64,000 bases of DNA, from assembly GCA_017465905.1 (NCBI GenBank), contig JAFTVE010000027.1, positions 62,001 to 126,000 of the forward strand, written 5' to 3'. Every line of letters starts with the position of its first letter. The stretch's first letter is position 1. The notes under the pieces are model-generated. The model was not told where the DNA came from. It ran no database searches and saw only the letters and a program-made list of their open reading frames with translations. This document shows, in pieces, positions 28,395-38,218 of the stretch. Made by a program: the position numbers and the translations under genes. This DNA comes from Bacteroidaceae bacterium (lineage in GTDB: Bacteria; Bacteroidota; Bacteroidia; Bacteroidales; Bacteroidaceae).

Positions 28395-30254
28395 TTAGTC
28401 GATTAGGCGTATGGCTCCCTTGTCGGCCGAGCTCACGAGCGAAGCGTATGCCTTGAGAGCTTTCGAAACTTCGCGTTGGCGAGTCACAGGTGTCATGGGG
28501 CGTGCAGCAAGTTCTTCATCGCTGAGGCGTACGTTGATGGTGCGGTTGGGGATGTCGATGTCGATGATATCGCCCGTGACAATCTTGCCGATGTTGCCGC
28601 CTGCTGCTGCTTCGGGAGAGATGTGTCCGATGCTAAGACCTGAAGTGCCACCCGAGAAGCGTCCGTCGGTAATGAGGGCGCAAGCCTTGCCCAGATGCTT
28701 CGACTTGATATACGAGGTGGGATAGAGCATCTCCTGCATGCCGGGGCCTCCTTTGGGACCCTCGTGTGTGATGACTACCACGTCGCCTGCCACGATGTCG
28801 CCCCCGAGGATGCCCTCTACGGCTGCATCCTGTGAGTCGTACACCTTGGCGGGGCCAGAGAATTTCCAAATGCTCTCGTCCACACCTGCGGTCTTCACTA
28901 CGCAGCCATCCTGGGCGATGTTGCCCTTGAGCACGGCCAAGCCGCCATCCTTAGAGTAGGCATGGGCAAGGTCGCGTATGCAGCCCTCGGCACGGTCGGT
29001 ATCGAGTTCCTTATAATAGGATTCCTGCGAGCCCATCACATTGCTGAACTTGCGGGCTGGGGCGCTGGTGTAGATGCGCTGCGCGTCTAATTGACAATTG
29101 ACAATTGACAATTGACAATTATCCACCGTCTGTTGTCTGTTGTCTGTTGTCTGTTGTCCGCCAACGATATCATATCTGGCAATAGCCTCGGCAAGGGTGA
29201 GTCCGTCTACACGCTTCAGGTCGGTATGAAGCAGATTGCCCTTGGCCAGTTCGCCCATGATGCCGAGGATACCGCCTGCGCGGTTCACATCCTCGATATG
29301 ATACTTCTGCGTGGTGGGGGCCACCTTACAGATGCAGGGCACGCGGCGTGAGAGGGCGTCGATATCGTCCATCGTGAAGTTCACGCCTGCCTCATGGGCT
29401 ACGGCGAGCAGATGGAGCACGGTATTGGTAGAGCCACCCATGGCGATATCCAGTGTCATGGCGTTGAGGAAGGCCTCGCGTGTGGCGATGCTCTTGGGGA
29501 GCACGCTCTCGTCGCCCTGCTCGTAGTACTTATAGGCATTCTCCACGACGAGGCGGGCAGCCTCCTTGAAAAGCTGTATGCGGTTCTTGTGCGTAGCCAC
29601 GATGGTGCCGTTGCCGGGGAGGGCCAGGCCGATAGCCTCGTTGAGGCAGTTCATCGAGTTGGCGGTAAACATGCCCGAGCAGCATCCGCATCCGGGACAT
29701 GCCGTACGCTCGATAGCTTCCACCTCTTCGTCGCTGACGGTCTCGTCGGCCGACTTGATCATCGTGTCGATGAGGTCGAGGTGCGCACCACGGAGCTCGC
29801 CTGCCTCCATAGGTCCACCCGATACGAATACCGTGGGGATATTGAGGCGCATCGATGCCATGAGCATACCGGGAGTAATCTTGTCGCAATTGCTGATGCA
29901 TACCAACGCGTCGGCTTTGTGAGCATTGCACATATACTCCACGCTGTCGGCAATGATGTCGCGTGACGGCAGTGAATAGAGCATGCCGTCGTGGCCCATG
30001 GCGATGCCGTCGTCGATAGCTATGGTGTTGAACTCAGCTGCATAGCAGCCCAGTGCCTCGATTTCGCGTTTCACGATTTGGCCTATCTCATGTAGGTGCG
30101 TGTGGCCCGGCACAAACTGGGTAAATGAGTTGGCGATAGCGATGATAGGCTTACCCATCATCTCGCGTTTCATGCCGTTGGCAATCCACAGGGCACGGGC
30201 GCCCGACATGCGGCGGCCCTCAGTGCTGGTAGCGCTTCTAAGTGCGTGTTTCAT
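28395..30254 (-). CDS. ilvD: Dihydroxy-acid dehydratase with an in-frame repeat insertion
   Basis: 619 residues. IlvD dehydrates dihydroxy acids to 2-keto acids in valine/isoleucine synthesis using an Fe-S cluster. Cluster-region motifs are [10 protein letters not shown] and [19 protein letters not shown]; the C-terminal signature is [21 protein letters not shown], read as [11 protein letters not shown] and GHISPEAA. Between [13 protein letters not shown] and [10 protein letters not shown] lie about 28 extra residues (about 362-389) rich in Gln, Thr, Asn and Cys, encoded by two period-7 repeat blocks. The frame is kept, so the enzyme is probably functional with a surface loop. Transcribed separately from ilvB but from a related promoter. 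Confidence 0.95.
   Translation of the reverse strand: MKHALRSATSTEGRRMSGARALWIANGMKREMMGKPIIAIANSFTQFVPGHTHLHEIGQIVKREIEALGCYAAEFNTIAIDDGIAMGHDGMLYSLPSRDIIADSVEYMCNAHKADALVCISNCDKITPGMLMASMRLNIPTVFVSGGPMEAGELRGAHLDLIDTMIKSADETVSDEEVEAIERTACPGCGCCSGMFTANSMNCLNEAIGLALPGNGTIVATHKNRIQLFKEAARLVVENAYKYYEQGDESVLPKSIATREAFLNAMTLDIAMGGSTNTVLHLLAVAHEAGVNFTMDDIDALSRRVPCICKVAPTTQKYHIEDVNRAGGILGIMGELAKGNLLHTDLKRVDGLTLAEAIARYDIVGGQQTTDNRQQTVDNCQLSIVNCQLDAQRIYTSAPARKFSNVMGSQESYYKELDTDRAEGCIRDLAHAYSKDGGLAVLKGNIAQDGCVVKTAGVDESIWKFSGPAKVYDSQDAAVEGILGGDIVAGDVVVITHEGPKGGPGMQEMLYPTSYIKSKHLGKACALITDGRFSGGTSGLSIGHISPEAAAGGNIGKIVTGDIIDIDIPNRTINVRLSDEELAARPMTPVTRQREVSKALKAYASLVSSADKGAIRLID
29089..29158. repeat. Two heptamer arrays inside ilvD
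   Basis: Block 1 (29089-29121) is four-plus copies of TTGACAA; block 2 (29128-29158) is four-plus copies of TGTTGTC. Both have period 7 and lie in frame in the coding sequence, where they encode the [11 protein letters not shown] and [10 protein letters not shown] segments. Confidence 0.95.
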
Positions 30255-30305
30255 ATCTTTTATTTTGTTTTTTACAATTTATTTGTGATTAATCATAATG
30301 GGTTG

Positions 30306-30359
30306 CAAAAGTATATAGAAAATCCCGTTCGCGCCAATGATTTGTCATCTTTTTCCATG
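30306..30359 (-). promoter_or_regulatory. ilvD promoter and conserved upstream module
   Basis: The -7 box on the minus strand is TACTTTTG (30313-30306), with ATTG 21 bases upstream as the -33 element. GAACGGGATTTT and GAAAAAGATGA upstream are shared with the ilvB promoter. No leader peptide or attenuator hairpin lies between it and ilvD. Confidence 0.65.
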
Positions 30360-30468
30360 GTTGGAACGATTTTTTGCTTATTCTCAGCCACGCAAAGAAT
30401 CGCAATTAGGCGGAAAGCGCCATCTATAGGTGTACTCCGCATATTTTCAAGCCTAATTAGCATCTGAA

Positions 30469-31251
30469 TCAGCCTAAATGCTTGAATATGGAGAGAGAAT
30501 TCTGATAGGTTTGCTCAGCTATATCCTGCACGGAGGTTGCATATATCTCCGATAGCTTCTCTATTACCCGTATGACGTACGCACTCTCATTGCGTTTGCC
30601 ACGATATGGAGTAGGGGCAAGATAGGGGGAATCTGTCTCTACGACGATACGGGAGAGGGGAACCTCGCGAAGCGCCTCTGGAAGCGTCGACTTCTTAAAA
30701 GTAACAACCCCATTGATACCCAGCATAAAGCCGGGGAATTCCAACAGAGCATGAGCCTCATCAGCTGTGCCAGTAAAACTATGGAAAATGCCACGGATTG
30801 GGGAGTCCTTATAATGAGAGAGAAGGGAGTACAGCTCAGGAAAAGCCTCACGAGAATGAATTACAAGGGGCAAATCATACTCGAGTGCCCAGGCAATCTG
30901 TTCATCAAGAGCCGACAGCTGTTCCTTTTTGTAAGTCTTGTCCCAATACAAGTCAAGTCCAACCTCACCGATGGCTATAAAAGAGTGCGCGTCCAGCAAC
31001 GGTTTCAATGACTTTAAGGCATCCTGAAAGTTGGCATCAACCTCAGTAGGATGAAGCCCTACCATAGGGAAACAAAAGCCAGGATATTCTTCGCACACAC
31101 GTAGCATTGGGGCTACAGAAGCCACATCTATGTTCGGCATGAGAATATGAGTAATACCAACTTCACGCGCTCGAAGCATCACTTCGGCGCGGTCGGTATC
31201 AAAGTCTTCGACGAAAAGGTGGCTATGGGTGTCAATAACCTTATACATCAC
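30469..31251 (-). CDS. TatD-family metal-dependent deoxyribonuclease
   Basis: 260 residues with TatD metal-site motifs: DTHSHLF (residues 7-13), IGEVGLDLYWDKTYKKEQL read as IGEVGLDLYW and KEQLSALDEQ, PLVIHSREAF, GIFHSFTGT and VVETDSPYLAPTPYRGKRN split as VVETDSPYL and PYRGKRNE. TatD enzymes are 3'-5' exonucleases acting in DNA repair and RNA turnover. Its start overlaps the 3' end of the polyprenyl synthase gene by 11 bases, so the two are probably translationally coupled. Two adjacent ATG codons start the gene; either could be used. Confidence 0.92.
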   Translation of the reverse strand: MMYKVIDTHSHLFVEDFDTDRAEVMLRAREVGITHILMPNIDVASVAPMLRVCEEYPGFCFPMVGLHPTEVDANFQDALKSLKPLLDAHSFIAIGEVGLDLYWDKTYKKEQLSALDEQIAWALEYDLPLVIHSREAFPELYSLLSHYKDSPIRGIFHSFTGTADEAHALLEFPGFMLGINGVVTFKKSTLPEALREVPLSRIVVETDSPYLAPTPYRGKRNESAYVIRVIEKLSEIYATSVQDIAEQTYQNSLSIFKHLG

Positions 31252-32218
31252 GCTCCATGAGGTTGGCCATGAATTCGCGCAGCACCGACTTTTTCTCTTC
31301 GCTTACGCTGAGTGCTTCGAGAGACGCTAATGCCTTGCGATAATAACGTTCCTCAATAGAGCGGCTCATCGAAGGAAGGCCCACCTTATTATATACGTCA
31401 GTTACTGCAGCCACTTTCTCTTCAGGGTTGTAGTCGGACGCAGCAGCCCAATGATCAAGTATTGCACGTTGCTCCTTATCGGCCAAACGTAGTGCATTGA
31501 TATAAAGGTAAGTCTTCTTGTTGCAAAGAATGTCGCCTCCTATTTTCTTGCCGAACACTTTAGGGTCACCATAAACATCGAGATAGTCATCGCGGAGCTG
31601 GAAGGCAAGTCCAATGCTCTCACCCAAGCGATAGAGATGTTCGGCATCTTCTTTAGAGGCACCACCGAGAATAGCGCCAATCTTGAGTGCACACGCAAGA
31701 AGCACAGAGGTTTTGAGGCGAATCATCTCAATATATTCTTCTTCGGCCACATCGTCGCGTGACTCAAAATCCATATCATACTGCTGTCCCTCGGCTATTT
31801 CAATGGAGGTACGGTGGAATGTGCTCATCACCTCTCTGAAGTATTCGTCATCGACACGCGACATATACACATCGGCCAATGTAAGCATGACATCACCCGA
31901 AAGGATGGCTGTGTTTGCATCCCAACGCTTATGCACGGTGGGTTTTCCGCGGCGCACGTCGGCGTTATCCATAAGGTCATCGTGCAGAAGCGTGAAATTA
32001 TGATAAATCTCAAGCGCCAGGGCAGGATCGAGAATATTCTCCACATCGTCACGATACATATTATATGCCATCAGCATCATGGCAGGGCGTATACGCTTAC
32101 CACCAAGCGAAAGGATATACTTAACCGGCTCATACAGGTTCATGGGGTTATGCGCGTAGTCAAGTGTCTCGATATGAGCATTGACCTTCTCAAGTAGTAC
32201 AGGAAACGATAATGGCAT
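31241..32218 (-). CDS. Polyprenyl diphosphate synthase
   Basis: 325 residues. This trans-isoprenyl diphosphate synthase condenses IPP with allylic diphosphates. Both aspartate-rich motifs are present: LLHDDLMDNADVRRG (DDLMD at 80-84) and FQLRDDYLDVYGD (about 209-213), along with GGKRIRPAM. Chain length cannot be fixed reliably from motifs alone; farnesyl or geranylgeranyl products are likeliest for this length. It is first in a pair with tatD. Confidence 0.9.
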   Translation of the reverse strand: MPLSFPVLLEKVNAHIETLDYAHNPMNLYEPVKYILSLGGKRIRPAMMLMAYNMYRDDVENILDPALALEIYHNFTLLHDDLMDNADVRRGKPTVHKRWDANTAILSGDVMLTLADVYMSRVDDEYFREVMSTFHRTSIEIAEGQQYDMDFESRDDVAEEEYIEMIRLKTSVLLACALKIGAILGGASKEDAEHLYRLGESIGLAFQLRDDYLDVYGDPKVFGKKIGGDILCNKKTYLYINALRLADKEQRAILDHWAAASDYNPEEKVAAVTDVYNKVGLPSMSRSIEERYYRKALASLEALSVSEEKKSVLREFMANLMERDV

Positions 32219-32298
32219 AATGTATAGTTATTAGATGTTTAACGACCTTGTTGCAGGAGAAACAATGTGGTATGGATTCTGATTATATATATTAAAAG

Positions 32299-32327
32299 AA
32301 AAGAGGCTACGTGACGCAGCCTCTTTT
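32299..32327 (-). terminator. Terminator after tonB
   Basis: A perfect 10-bp stem, AAAAGAGGCT (32299-32308) with AGCCTCTTTT (32318-32327). On the minus strand it is followed by CTTTTAAT, so it would end tonB transcription. It can also work on the plus strand (TTTTTTA follows). Confidence 0.8.
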
Positions 32328-32341
32328 TTATTGGATTGAGA

Positions 32342-33034
32342 TTAGTTGCTCAAACGGAATGTTACAGGCAGCGTGAAACGTACACGCACCTTCTTACCGC
32401 GCTGCTCACCAGGTTTCCATTTAGGCATGATTGAAACTACGCGGAGAGCCTCCTTGTCAAGATAGGGGTTAACGGGCTTCATTACTTGTGCATCAACGAT
32501 AGAACCGTCGGTGTTTACCACGAACTGCACAATAACACGTCCTTGAATACCCTGTTCCTGGCAAATGCTAGGATACTTGATGTTTTTCTGGAGGAACTTC
32601 ATCAGCTCAGCCATACCACCGGGGAATTCGGGCTGGTTTTCTACAACCTGGAAAATCTGCTCTTCCTGCTCAGGCTCTTCTACTACGATGGGCACATCAT
32701 CGGTGATTTCAACAAACTCTGACTGGTCCTCTGCAGAAACGATAGTTGTTTCCTCAATCTCGGCATCGTCCTCTACGATATTGAGCACCTCAGCCTGTGA
32801 TACAGCTTGGGGAGGAGGAGGTACGGTTTTCTTCTCTGGCATGGTGATAGGAATAATTTCCTCTTCCAACACGATATCGCCTGCGTCAACGATATCACCA
32901 GTCTCTCCCTCTTTCTCGTACTGCGTCCACTCGAAAGCAACGAAATGAGCAGCCAAAGCAAAAATCAAACCGAGCAAAACCCAAGTTAATTTTTTGCCCT
33001 CCAAATTGGCACTTTCAGATTTTTTGATTTCCAT
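32342..33034 (-). CDS. TonB-family energy transducer
   Basis: 230 residues: a short cytoplasmic N-terminus, one membrane helix (about 17-35, LTWVLLGLIFALAAHFVAF), an acidic periplasmic linker with a proline run (VPPPPQ) and a TonB C-terminal domain (about 135-230: PEFPGGMAELMKFLQKNIKYP, GRVIVQFVVNTDGSI, VSIMPKWKPGEQRGKKV). It would pass proton-motive-force energy to SusC-type receptors such as those at the start of this window. ExbB/ExbD are not nearby. The CDS is monocistronic, with its own promoter and terminator. Confidence 0.92.
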   Translation of the reverse strand: MEIKKSESANLEGKKLTWVLLGLIFALAAHFVAFEWTQYEKEGETGDIVDAGDIVLEEEIIPITMPEKKTVPPPPQAVSQAEVLNIVEDDAEIEETTIVSAEDQSEFVEITDDVPIVVEEPEQEEQIFQVVENQPEFPGGMAELMKFLQKNIKYPSICQEQGIQGRVIVQFVVNTDGSIVDAQVMKPVNPYLDKEALRVVSIMPKWKPGEQRGKKVRVRFTLPVTFRLSN

Positions 33035-33073
33035 AAGATATGTTTTTATTTATTATATTTTCCGATGTGTTTG

Positions 33074-33081
33074 CAAAAGTA
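33074..33081 (-). promoter_or_regulatory. Probable tonB -7 box
   Basis: On the minus strand TACTTTTG matches TAnnTTTG, with a possible -33 TTTG 22 bases upstream (33104-33107). It lies 39 bases before the tonB start. Confidence 0.5.
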
Positions 33082-33228
33082 ATACTTTTTTCGTTAGACA
33101 AGACAAAAAACTTCTTTTTTTTTACTTATTGTATGGATTTTAATTTTTCGAGCGACGTATTTTTCCTCCAATGCGATATTATATACATAAAAAAGTCGTA
33201 TATTTGAGCAAACCTCGAATATTTCTGC

Positions 33229-33288
33229 ACTCGCTGTGAAAAATATTGAAGTAAACTTCATATTTCTCGCTCGTTTGTCGTATATTTG
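33229..33288 (+). promoter_or_regulatory. Palindromic promoter element A, upstream of porQ
   Basis: In order: ACTCGCT (33229), the palindrome GAAGTAAACTTC (33248-33259), CTCGCTCG (33266-33273) and the -7 box TATATTTG (33281-33288), with the right palindrome arm at the -33 position. porQ starts 20 bases later. Same family as the elements at 38219, 38402, 42572 and 55858. Confidence 0.7.
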
Positions 33289-33308
33289 GCGAAAAATAAC
33301 AAACCCCT

Positions 33309-34283
33309 ATGAAGAGAGGTCTTATATACCTATTTATATTATGCCATAGTGTAGGCAACTTACTTGCACAAGATGCTGGCTCAACCTTCCAGTTTCTCCA
33401 GTTACCCGTCTCCTCACATGCAGCAGCTTTAGGCGGCGACAACACTTCTATCGTCGAGGATGACATCACGCTTGCGTTTCACAACCCTGCCCTGCTGGCC
33501 AATGCAAGCGGAAATACGCTCAACCTCAATTATATGAGCTATCTGCAGAGGACCTATGTGGCATCAGCAGCTTACAACATGCTCGTCGGAGAGCGCTCTG
33601 AACTGGCATTCGGAGCCCATTATCTCAACTTTGGTTCAATGAAAAACACTGATGCCGAAGGTAATGTCATCGGAAACTTCTCTGCTAAAGACATGGCATT
33701 GATGACGATGTATAGTTTTGAGTTCACCGATCGCATCTCAGGTGGAGTGACCGGTAAGTTTATCTACTCCAACTACGAACAGGTATATTCACTTGCTTTG
33801 GGTGTAGATCTTGGACTAAATTACTATAACCCTGAAACCTTATTCTCCGCCTCCGTTGTCGTACGCAACTTGGGTGGACAAGTGAAAACATACGATGGCA
33901 TTCACGAATCTATTCCCTTCAATCTTCTGGTGGGATTCAGCAAAGAGCTGACGCATGCCCCCATACGTCTTTCGCTCACACTCACCGACCTTGACAAATG
34001 GCAGGCTTCGGACTTCTACAACTCATCGGACGATTCATGGAAAGATATTCTTCTCAAGCATTTCATCATTGGAGCCGACATCTTGCCTACCTCCAACACC
34101 TACGTATCCGTAGGCTACAACTTCCTGCTGCGTAGCGAACTCAAGAACAATGCCAAGCGTTCATTGGAAGGATTCTCCATTGGAGCCGGCCTGAATGTCA
34201 ATCGCATCAAGATTGGTGTATCTTATGGCAAGTACCATGTAGCAGCATCTTCGCTAATGATGAACTTTGCAGTGGGAATATAA
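33309..34283 (+). CDS. porQ: Type IX secretion system protein PorQ
   Basis: 324 residues with a signal peptide (ends NLLAQD) and a predicted outer-membrane barrel of the PorQ/PorV type. Family features are STFQFLQLPVSSHAAALGGDN, seen as FQFLQLPVSSHAAALGG, then DITLAFHNPALL and NLNYMSYLQRTYVASAAY. PorQ belongs to the PorU-V-Q-Z complex that attaches T9SS cargo to the cell surface. No other T9SS gene is in the window. cmk follows 39 bases later and may be co-transcribed. Confidence 0.9.
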   Translation: MKRGLIYLFILCHSVGNLLAQDAGSTFQFLQLPVSSHAAALGGDNTSIVEDDITLAFHNPALLANASGNTLNLNYMSYLQRTYVASAAYNMLVGERSELAFGAHYLNFGSMKNTDAEGNVIGNFSAKDMALMTMYSFEFTDRISGGVTGKFIYSNYEQVYSLALGVDLGLNYYNPETLFSASVVVRNLGGQVKTYDGIHESIPFNLLVGFSKELTHAPIRLSLTLTDLDKWQASDFYNSSDDSWKDILLKHFIIGADILPTSNTYVSVGYNFLLRSELKNNAKRSLEGFSIGAGLNVNRIKIGVSYGKYHVAASSLMMNFAVGI

Positions 34284-34322
34284 TAATAAGTCGAACGATT
34301 AATAATTAACCCATAATATAAT

Positions 34323-35009
34323 ATGAAAAAGATAACCATAGCCATTGACGGTCACTCATCGTGCGGAAAGAGTACGATGGCCAAGGACCTTGCCCGCGAA
34401 ATTGGGTACATATATATCGACAGCGGTGCCATGTACCGTGCTGTTACCTACTATTGCCTTCAGCACGACCTCTTCACCGAGGACGGTGTGAAGCTACCCG
34501 AGCTTCAGGCTGCGATGCCCGACATCCGCATTACTTTCCGGCTTAATGCCGAGGGGCGTCCCGAGACATACCTCAACGAGGAGTGCATTGAGAAGGAGAT
34601 ACGCGGCATGGCCGTATCGTCTCGCGTGAGCCTCATCGCCACCATTGGATTCGTGCGTGAGGCTATGGTGGCCCTGCAGCAGCAGATGGGACGCGATAAA
34701 GGTATCGTGATGGATGGACGCGACATTGGCACCACCGTATTTCCTGATGCAGAGCTTAAAATTTTCGTTACCGCCAGTGCTGAAGTTCGTGCGCAACGCC
34801 GTTACGACGAACTCAAGGCCAAGGGTGAAGATGCTTCTTACGAAAGTATTCTGGAGAATGTCAAGGAGCGCGACCGCATCGACAGCGGACGTGCCATCAG
34901 CCCCCTGCGCAAGGCCGATGATGCCATCCTGCTCGATAATAGCGCGATGACTATTCCTGAGCAGAAAGCATGGTTGCTTGAACAATACCAATTGACACTC
35001 AACAGATGA
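34323..35009 (+). CDS. cmk: Cytidylate kinase
   Basis: 228 residues. Cmk phosphorylates CMP and dCMP with ATP. The P-loop is GHSSCGKST (residues 10-18); [33 protein letters not shown] and [13 protein letters not shown] are diagnostic. The gene ends in ATGA, overlapping the start of ispH by 4 bases, so translation is probably coupled. Confidence 0.96.
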   Translation: MKKITIAIDGHSSCGKSTMAKDLAREIGYIYIDSGAMYRAVTYYCLQHDLFTEDGVKLPELQAAMPDIRITFRLNAEGRPETYLNEECIEKEIRGMAVSSRVSLIATIGFVREAMVALQQQMGRDKGIVMDGRDIGTTVFPDAELKIFVTASAEVRAQRRYDELKAKGEDASYESILENVKERDRIDSGRAISPLRKADDAILLDNSAMTIPEQKAWLLEQYQLTLNR

Positions 35010-35878
35010 TAAACGTAGAGATTGACGATCATTCAGGATTCTGCTTTGGAGTGACTACGGCCATTCGGAAGGCTGAGGAGGAGCTGCAACGTGGTGCTCC
35101 GCTCTATTGCTTAGGCGATATCGTGCATAACGGTATGGAGTGCGAACGCCTCCATCAAATGGGACTCATCACCATCAACCATGACGAGTTTGCCCAACTG
35201 CACAATGTGCGTGTACTGCTCCGTGCGCATGGCGAGCCGCCAGAGACATATGAAATAGCCCGTCGCAATGGCATAGAGATTATCGACGCCACTTGTCCTG
35301 TAGTGCTCAACATCCAGAAGCGCATCAAACAAGAGTTTCAGGCAGCATCGGATCAAGCTAAGCAGATTATTATCTATGGACAGAAGGGACATGCCGAGGT
35401 GCTCGGCCTCGTAGGGCAGACCGACGGACGTGCTATTGTAATAGAAAGCATCAACGAGATTGAACGCATCGACTTCACTCGCGACATCTATCTATACTCA
35501 CAGACGACAAAGTCGCTCGACGAGTTCCGCCTCATCGTAGAGACCATCAAGCAGCGTATCGCATCCGATGTGGAGTTCCACTACTACGATACCATTTGCC
35601 GTCAGGTTTCAAATCGTCTCGCCAACATCCGCGCCTTTGCCGCGTCACACGACCTTGTATTTTTCGTGTGTGGCAAGAAGAGCAGTAACGGTAAGGTGCT
35701 GTATCAGGAGTGCTTGAAAGCCAACCCCAACTCCTACCACATCGAGGGCAGCCACGAGATAGACTTCGAGCTCATCAAGGACGGCCAGTCGATAGGCATC
35801 TGCGGTGCCACCTCCACCCCCAAATGGCTGATGGAAGAGTGCAAACAGGCGATTCTTGAATTGAAAATTGAAAATTGA
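35006..35878 (+). CDS. ispH: 4-hydroxy-3-methylbut-2-enyl diphosphate reductase
   Basis: 290 residues. IspH makes IPP and DMAPP in the last step of the MEP pathway. The three cluster cysteines are present: GFCFGV (Cys13), DATCPVV (Cys97) and [10 protein letters not shown] (Cys198), plus RAHGEPPE and the Ser-Asn motif [10 protein letters not shown]. The final residues (LELKIEN) and the stop codon are encoded by the period-7 repeat tract that fills the spacer to pfkA, so the natural C-terminus was probably altered by repeat entry. It shares its start with the end of cmk. Confidence 0.95.
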   Translation: MINVEIDDHSGFCFGVTTAIRKAEEELQRGAPLYCLGDIVHNGMECERLHQMGLITINHDEFAQLHNVRVLLRAHGEPPETYEIARRNGIEIIDATCPVVLNIQKRIKQEFQAASDQAKQIIIYGQKGHAEVLGLVGQTDGRAIVIESINEIERIDFTRDIYLYSQTTKSLDEFRLIVETIKQRIASDVEFHYYDTICRQVSNRLANIRAFAASHDLVFFVCGKKSSNGKVLYQECLKANPNSYHIEGSHEIDFELIKDGQSIGICGATSTPKWLMEECKQAILELKIEN

Positions 35879-35938
35879 GAATTGGAAATTGAAAACTCAA
35901 AAACTTAAAAACATAAAAACATAAAAACTCAAAACAAT
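35858..35938. repeat. Period-7 tract spanning the ispH stop codon, plus A-rich repeats
   Basis: Heptamers AAATTGA/GAATTGG run from 35858 to about 35896 and include the ispH stop at 35876-35878. They pass into AAAACTC, AAAACTT and AAAACAT units up to the pfkA start. Confidence 0.85.
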
Positions 35939-36922
35939 ATGGCAAGAAGAATTAATTGCATAGGCATCCTCACCTCGGGCGGCGACGCACCGGGCATGAA
36001 TGCCGCTATCCGTGCCGTCACCCGTACGGCCATCTTCAACGGTCTCAAGGTCAAGGGTATCTACCGTGGCTACAAGGGCCTCATCACGAACGAAATCAAG
36101 GATTTCAAGACCGAGAACGTGAGTAACATCGTGCAGCAGGGAGGCACTATCCTCAAGACTGCTCGCTGCCCCGAGTTCAAGACCGAGGAGGGACGTGCCG
36201 AGGCGTGGAAACACATGTGCGAGCACGAGATCGACGCCCTCGTGGTCATCGGCGGCGACGGCTCGCTCACCGGTGCCCGCATCCTGGCACAGGAGTATGA
36301 CATTCCTTGCATTGGCATCCCCGCTACTATTGACAACGACCTCTATGGCACCGACACCACCTTGGGTTACGACACGGCGCTCAACACCATCGTTGAGGCA
36401 GTAGACAAGATACGCGACACGGCCAACTCCCACGAGCGCATCTTCTTCGTCGAGGTCATGGGTCGCGATGCCGGCTTCCTCGCCCTCAACAGCGCCATTG
36501 CTTCTGGAGCCGAAGCAGCCATCATCCCCGAGCACCTCACCAAGGAGGACCAGCTCGCTGCATTCATCCAAAATGGTGTGCGCAAGTCGAAGAACAGCAG
36601 TATCGTGCTTGTAGCCGAGAATAAAGAATTGGGCGGAGCCATGCACTACGCTGAGCGCGTGCGCAACGAGTTTCCGCAGTTCGACGTTCGCGTATCCATC
36701 CTCGGACACTTGCAGCGTGGCGGACGCCCCACTGCTCACGACCGCATCATCGCCAGCCGCATGGGTGCTGCCAGTATTGATGCCCTGCTCGATGGTCAGC
36801 GCAACGTAATGATAGGTATTCGCAACGACGAAATCGTGTACGTGCCCTTCAACACCGCCATCAAGAAGGACAAACCCATCGACGAGCAGTTGGTCAACGT
36901 ATTGCACATGCTGTCAATCTAA
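35939..36922 (+). CDS. pfkA: ATP-dependent 6-phosphofructokinase
   Basis: 327 residues. PfkA phosphorylates fructose 6-phosphate in glycolysis. Motifs are [28 protein letters not shown] (Gly108 in GGDGS points to ATP rather than pyrophosphate as donor), [12 protein letters not shown] with catalytic Asp132, [12 protein letters not shown], and the substrate sites [14 protein letters not shown] and RIIASRMG. The length matches bacterial group-A enzymes. A terminator follows 19 bases after the stop. Confidence 0.96.
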   Translation: MARRINCIGILTSGGDAPGMNAAIRAVTRTAIFNGLKVKGIYRGYKGLITNEIKDFKTENVSNIVQQGGTILKTARCPEFKTEEGRAEAWKHMCEHEIDALVVIGGDGSLTGARILAQEYDIPCIGIPATIDNDLYGTDTTLGYDTALNTIVEAVDKIRDTANSHERIFFVEVMGRDAGFLALNSAIASGAEAAIIPEHLTKEDQLAAFIQNGVRKSKNSSIVLVAENKELGGAMHYAERVRNEFPQFDVRVSILGHLQRGGRPTAHDRIIASRMGAASIDALLDGQRNVMIGIRNDEIVYVPFNTAIKKDKPIDEQLVNVLHMLSI

Positions 36923-36941
36923 TAGAATTGCTTCTAACTTT

Positions 36942-36967
36942 AACGCCTCGGATTCCGAGGCGTTTTT
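36942..36967 (+). terminator. Rho-independent terminator after pfkA
   Basis: A perfect 10-bp stem AACGCCTCGG (36942-36951) / CCGAGGCGTT (36955-36964), loop ATT, followed by a T run. Confidence 0.9.
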
Positions 36968-37092
36968 ATTTTCCTTTATCTGAGTGGATTATCTCAGAAC
37001 TCGCGAAATGCATAAAAGAGTTCGATTTCCACGAGCAACAAACACTAAGTTACAACAACTCAGCATTAAAGTGTTTTTGTAGCAGAAAGTCA

Positions 37093-38184
37093 CTATCGGC
37101 CAAGTCCATACACCTCAAGTAGCTGACGTGCAGCCTCGAAGGAGGTCACCTCACCATTGAGCACTTGGTTCTCCTTGCAAGTGAGTAGCGAAGCGATGGT
37201 GGAGTTGTTGTAGAAGTTGTCGCGAAGGGCTTCGTTGATGCTCTCGTACATCCAGTATTTGGCCTGTTCATTGCGGCGGTGGTCGAAGTAGCCGTTTTTC
37301 TTCACGAAGTCGATATAGTCGAATACCATTGTCCACACCTCATCGATGCGCAGCCCATAGAAGCCCGAGTAGGTGAGCACCTTGGGAGTCCACCCGCTCT
37401 CTGGAGCAGGAAACAGGTGCAGTGCATTGCGGAAGTGCGAAGCGGCCAGTTCGGCCTTCTCCACGTTGGCCCCGTCGGCCTTGTTGATGATGATGCCGTC
37501 GGCCATCTCCATGATACCGCGCTTGATGCCCTGCAGTTCATCGCCCGTGCCTGCCAGCTGGATGAGGAGAAAGAAGTCCACCATCGAGTGCACGGCCGTC
37601 TCGCTCTGCCCTACGCCCACGGTCTCCACAAAAATCTTGTCGTACCCTGCCGCCTCGCACAGCACGATGGTCTCACGCGTCTTGCGTGCCACACCACCGA
37701 GCGAACCTGCCGAGGGACTAGGGCGTATGAAGGCTTCGGGATGCACGGAGAGCTTTTCCATACGGGTCTTGTCGCCAAGGATACTGCCCTTAGTCTTTTC
37801 GCTACTGGGGTCAATGGCCAGTACGGCGAGCTTACCTCCGTAGCGCTCCAACACATGCAAGCCGAAAGCATCAATAGAGGTGCTCTTGCCTGCTCCCGGC
37901 ACACCGCTGATACCGATGCGCACCGAGTTGCCGGTATAGGGCAAGCACTTCTCGATAACCTCCTGGGCTATGGTCTGATGCTCGGGAAGCAGACTCTCCA
38001 CAAGTGTCACGGCACGCGACAGCATGGTGATGTCGCCCTTCACGATGCCCTCCACATACTCTGCAGGAGTGAACAGGCGCTTGCGCTTCTTGGGCTTCAT
38101 ATAGGGATTTACCATCGAGGGCTGCTCTACGCCTGCATTTACGGTCAGGCCTTTATATATATCTTCGTTTTCGGGATGCTGCAT
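37093..38184 (-). CDS. meaB: MeaB/ArgK-type G3E GTPase, methylmalonyl-CoA mutase chaperone
   Basis: 363 residues. MeaB proteins gate delivery of adenosylcobalamin to methylmalonyl-CoA mutase and protect the enzyme. The P-loop is GVPGAGKST (94-102); further motifs are VLAIDPSSEKTKGSILGDKTRM, seen as LAIDPSSEKT and SILGDKTRM, then FVETVGVGQSE and INKADGANV (GTP base recognition). The mutase subunits are not in the window. Its promoter is a palindromic element at 38219-38303. Fits with the B12-using nrdJ elsewhere in the window. Confidence 0.93.
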   Translation of the reverse strand: MQHPENEDIYKGLTVNAGVEQPSMVNPYMKPKKRKRLFTPAEYVEGIVKGDITMLSRAVTLVESLLPEHQTIAQEVIEKCLPYTGNSVRIGISGVPGAGKSTSIDAFGLHVLERYGGKLAVLAIDPSSEKTKGSILGDKTRMEKLSVHPEAFIRPSPSAGSLGGVARKTRETIVLCEAAGYDKIFVETVGVGQSETAVHSMVDFFLLIQLAGTGDELQGIKRGIMEMADGIIINKADGANVEKAELAASHFRNALHLFPAPESGWTPKVLTYSGFYGLRIDEVWTMVFDYIDFVKKNGYFDHRRNEQAKYWMYESINEALRDNFYNNSTIASLLTCKENQVLNGEVTSFEAARQLLEVYGLGR

Positions 38185-38218
38185 GGCTATTAATTCTGAT
38201 TTCTAAATTATGATATGG

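Noticed and set aside
30255-30305. An ilvD leader peptide like that of ilvB
   Set aside because: Only a five-codon frame (MINHK) follows the promoter, with no Ile/Leu/Val run and no terminator/antiterminator pair.
30404-30458. Inverted repeat AATTAGGC/GCCTAATT after tatD as a terminator
   Set aside because: The loop is 39 bases and no T run follows; probably chance in a spacer with several TTAGGC-like repeats.
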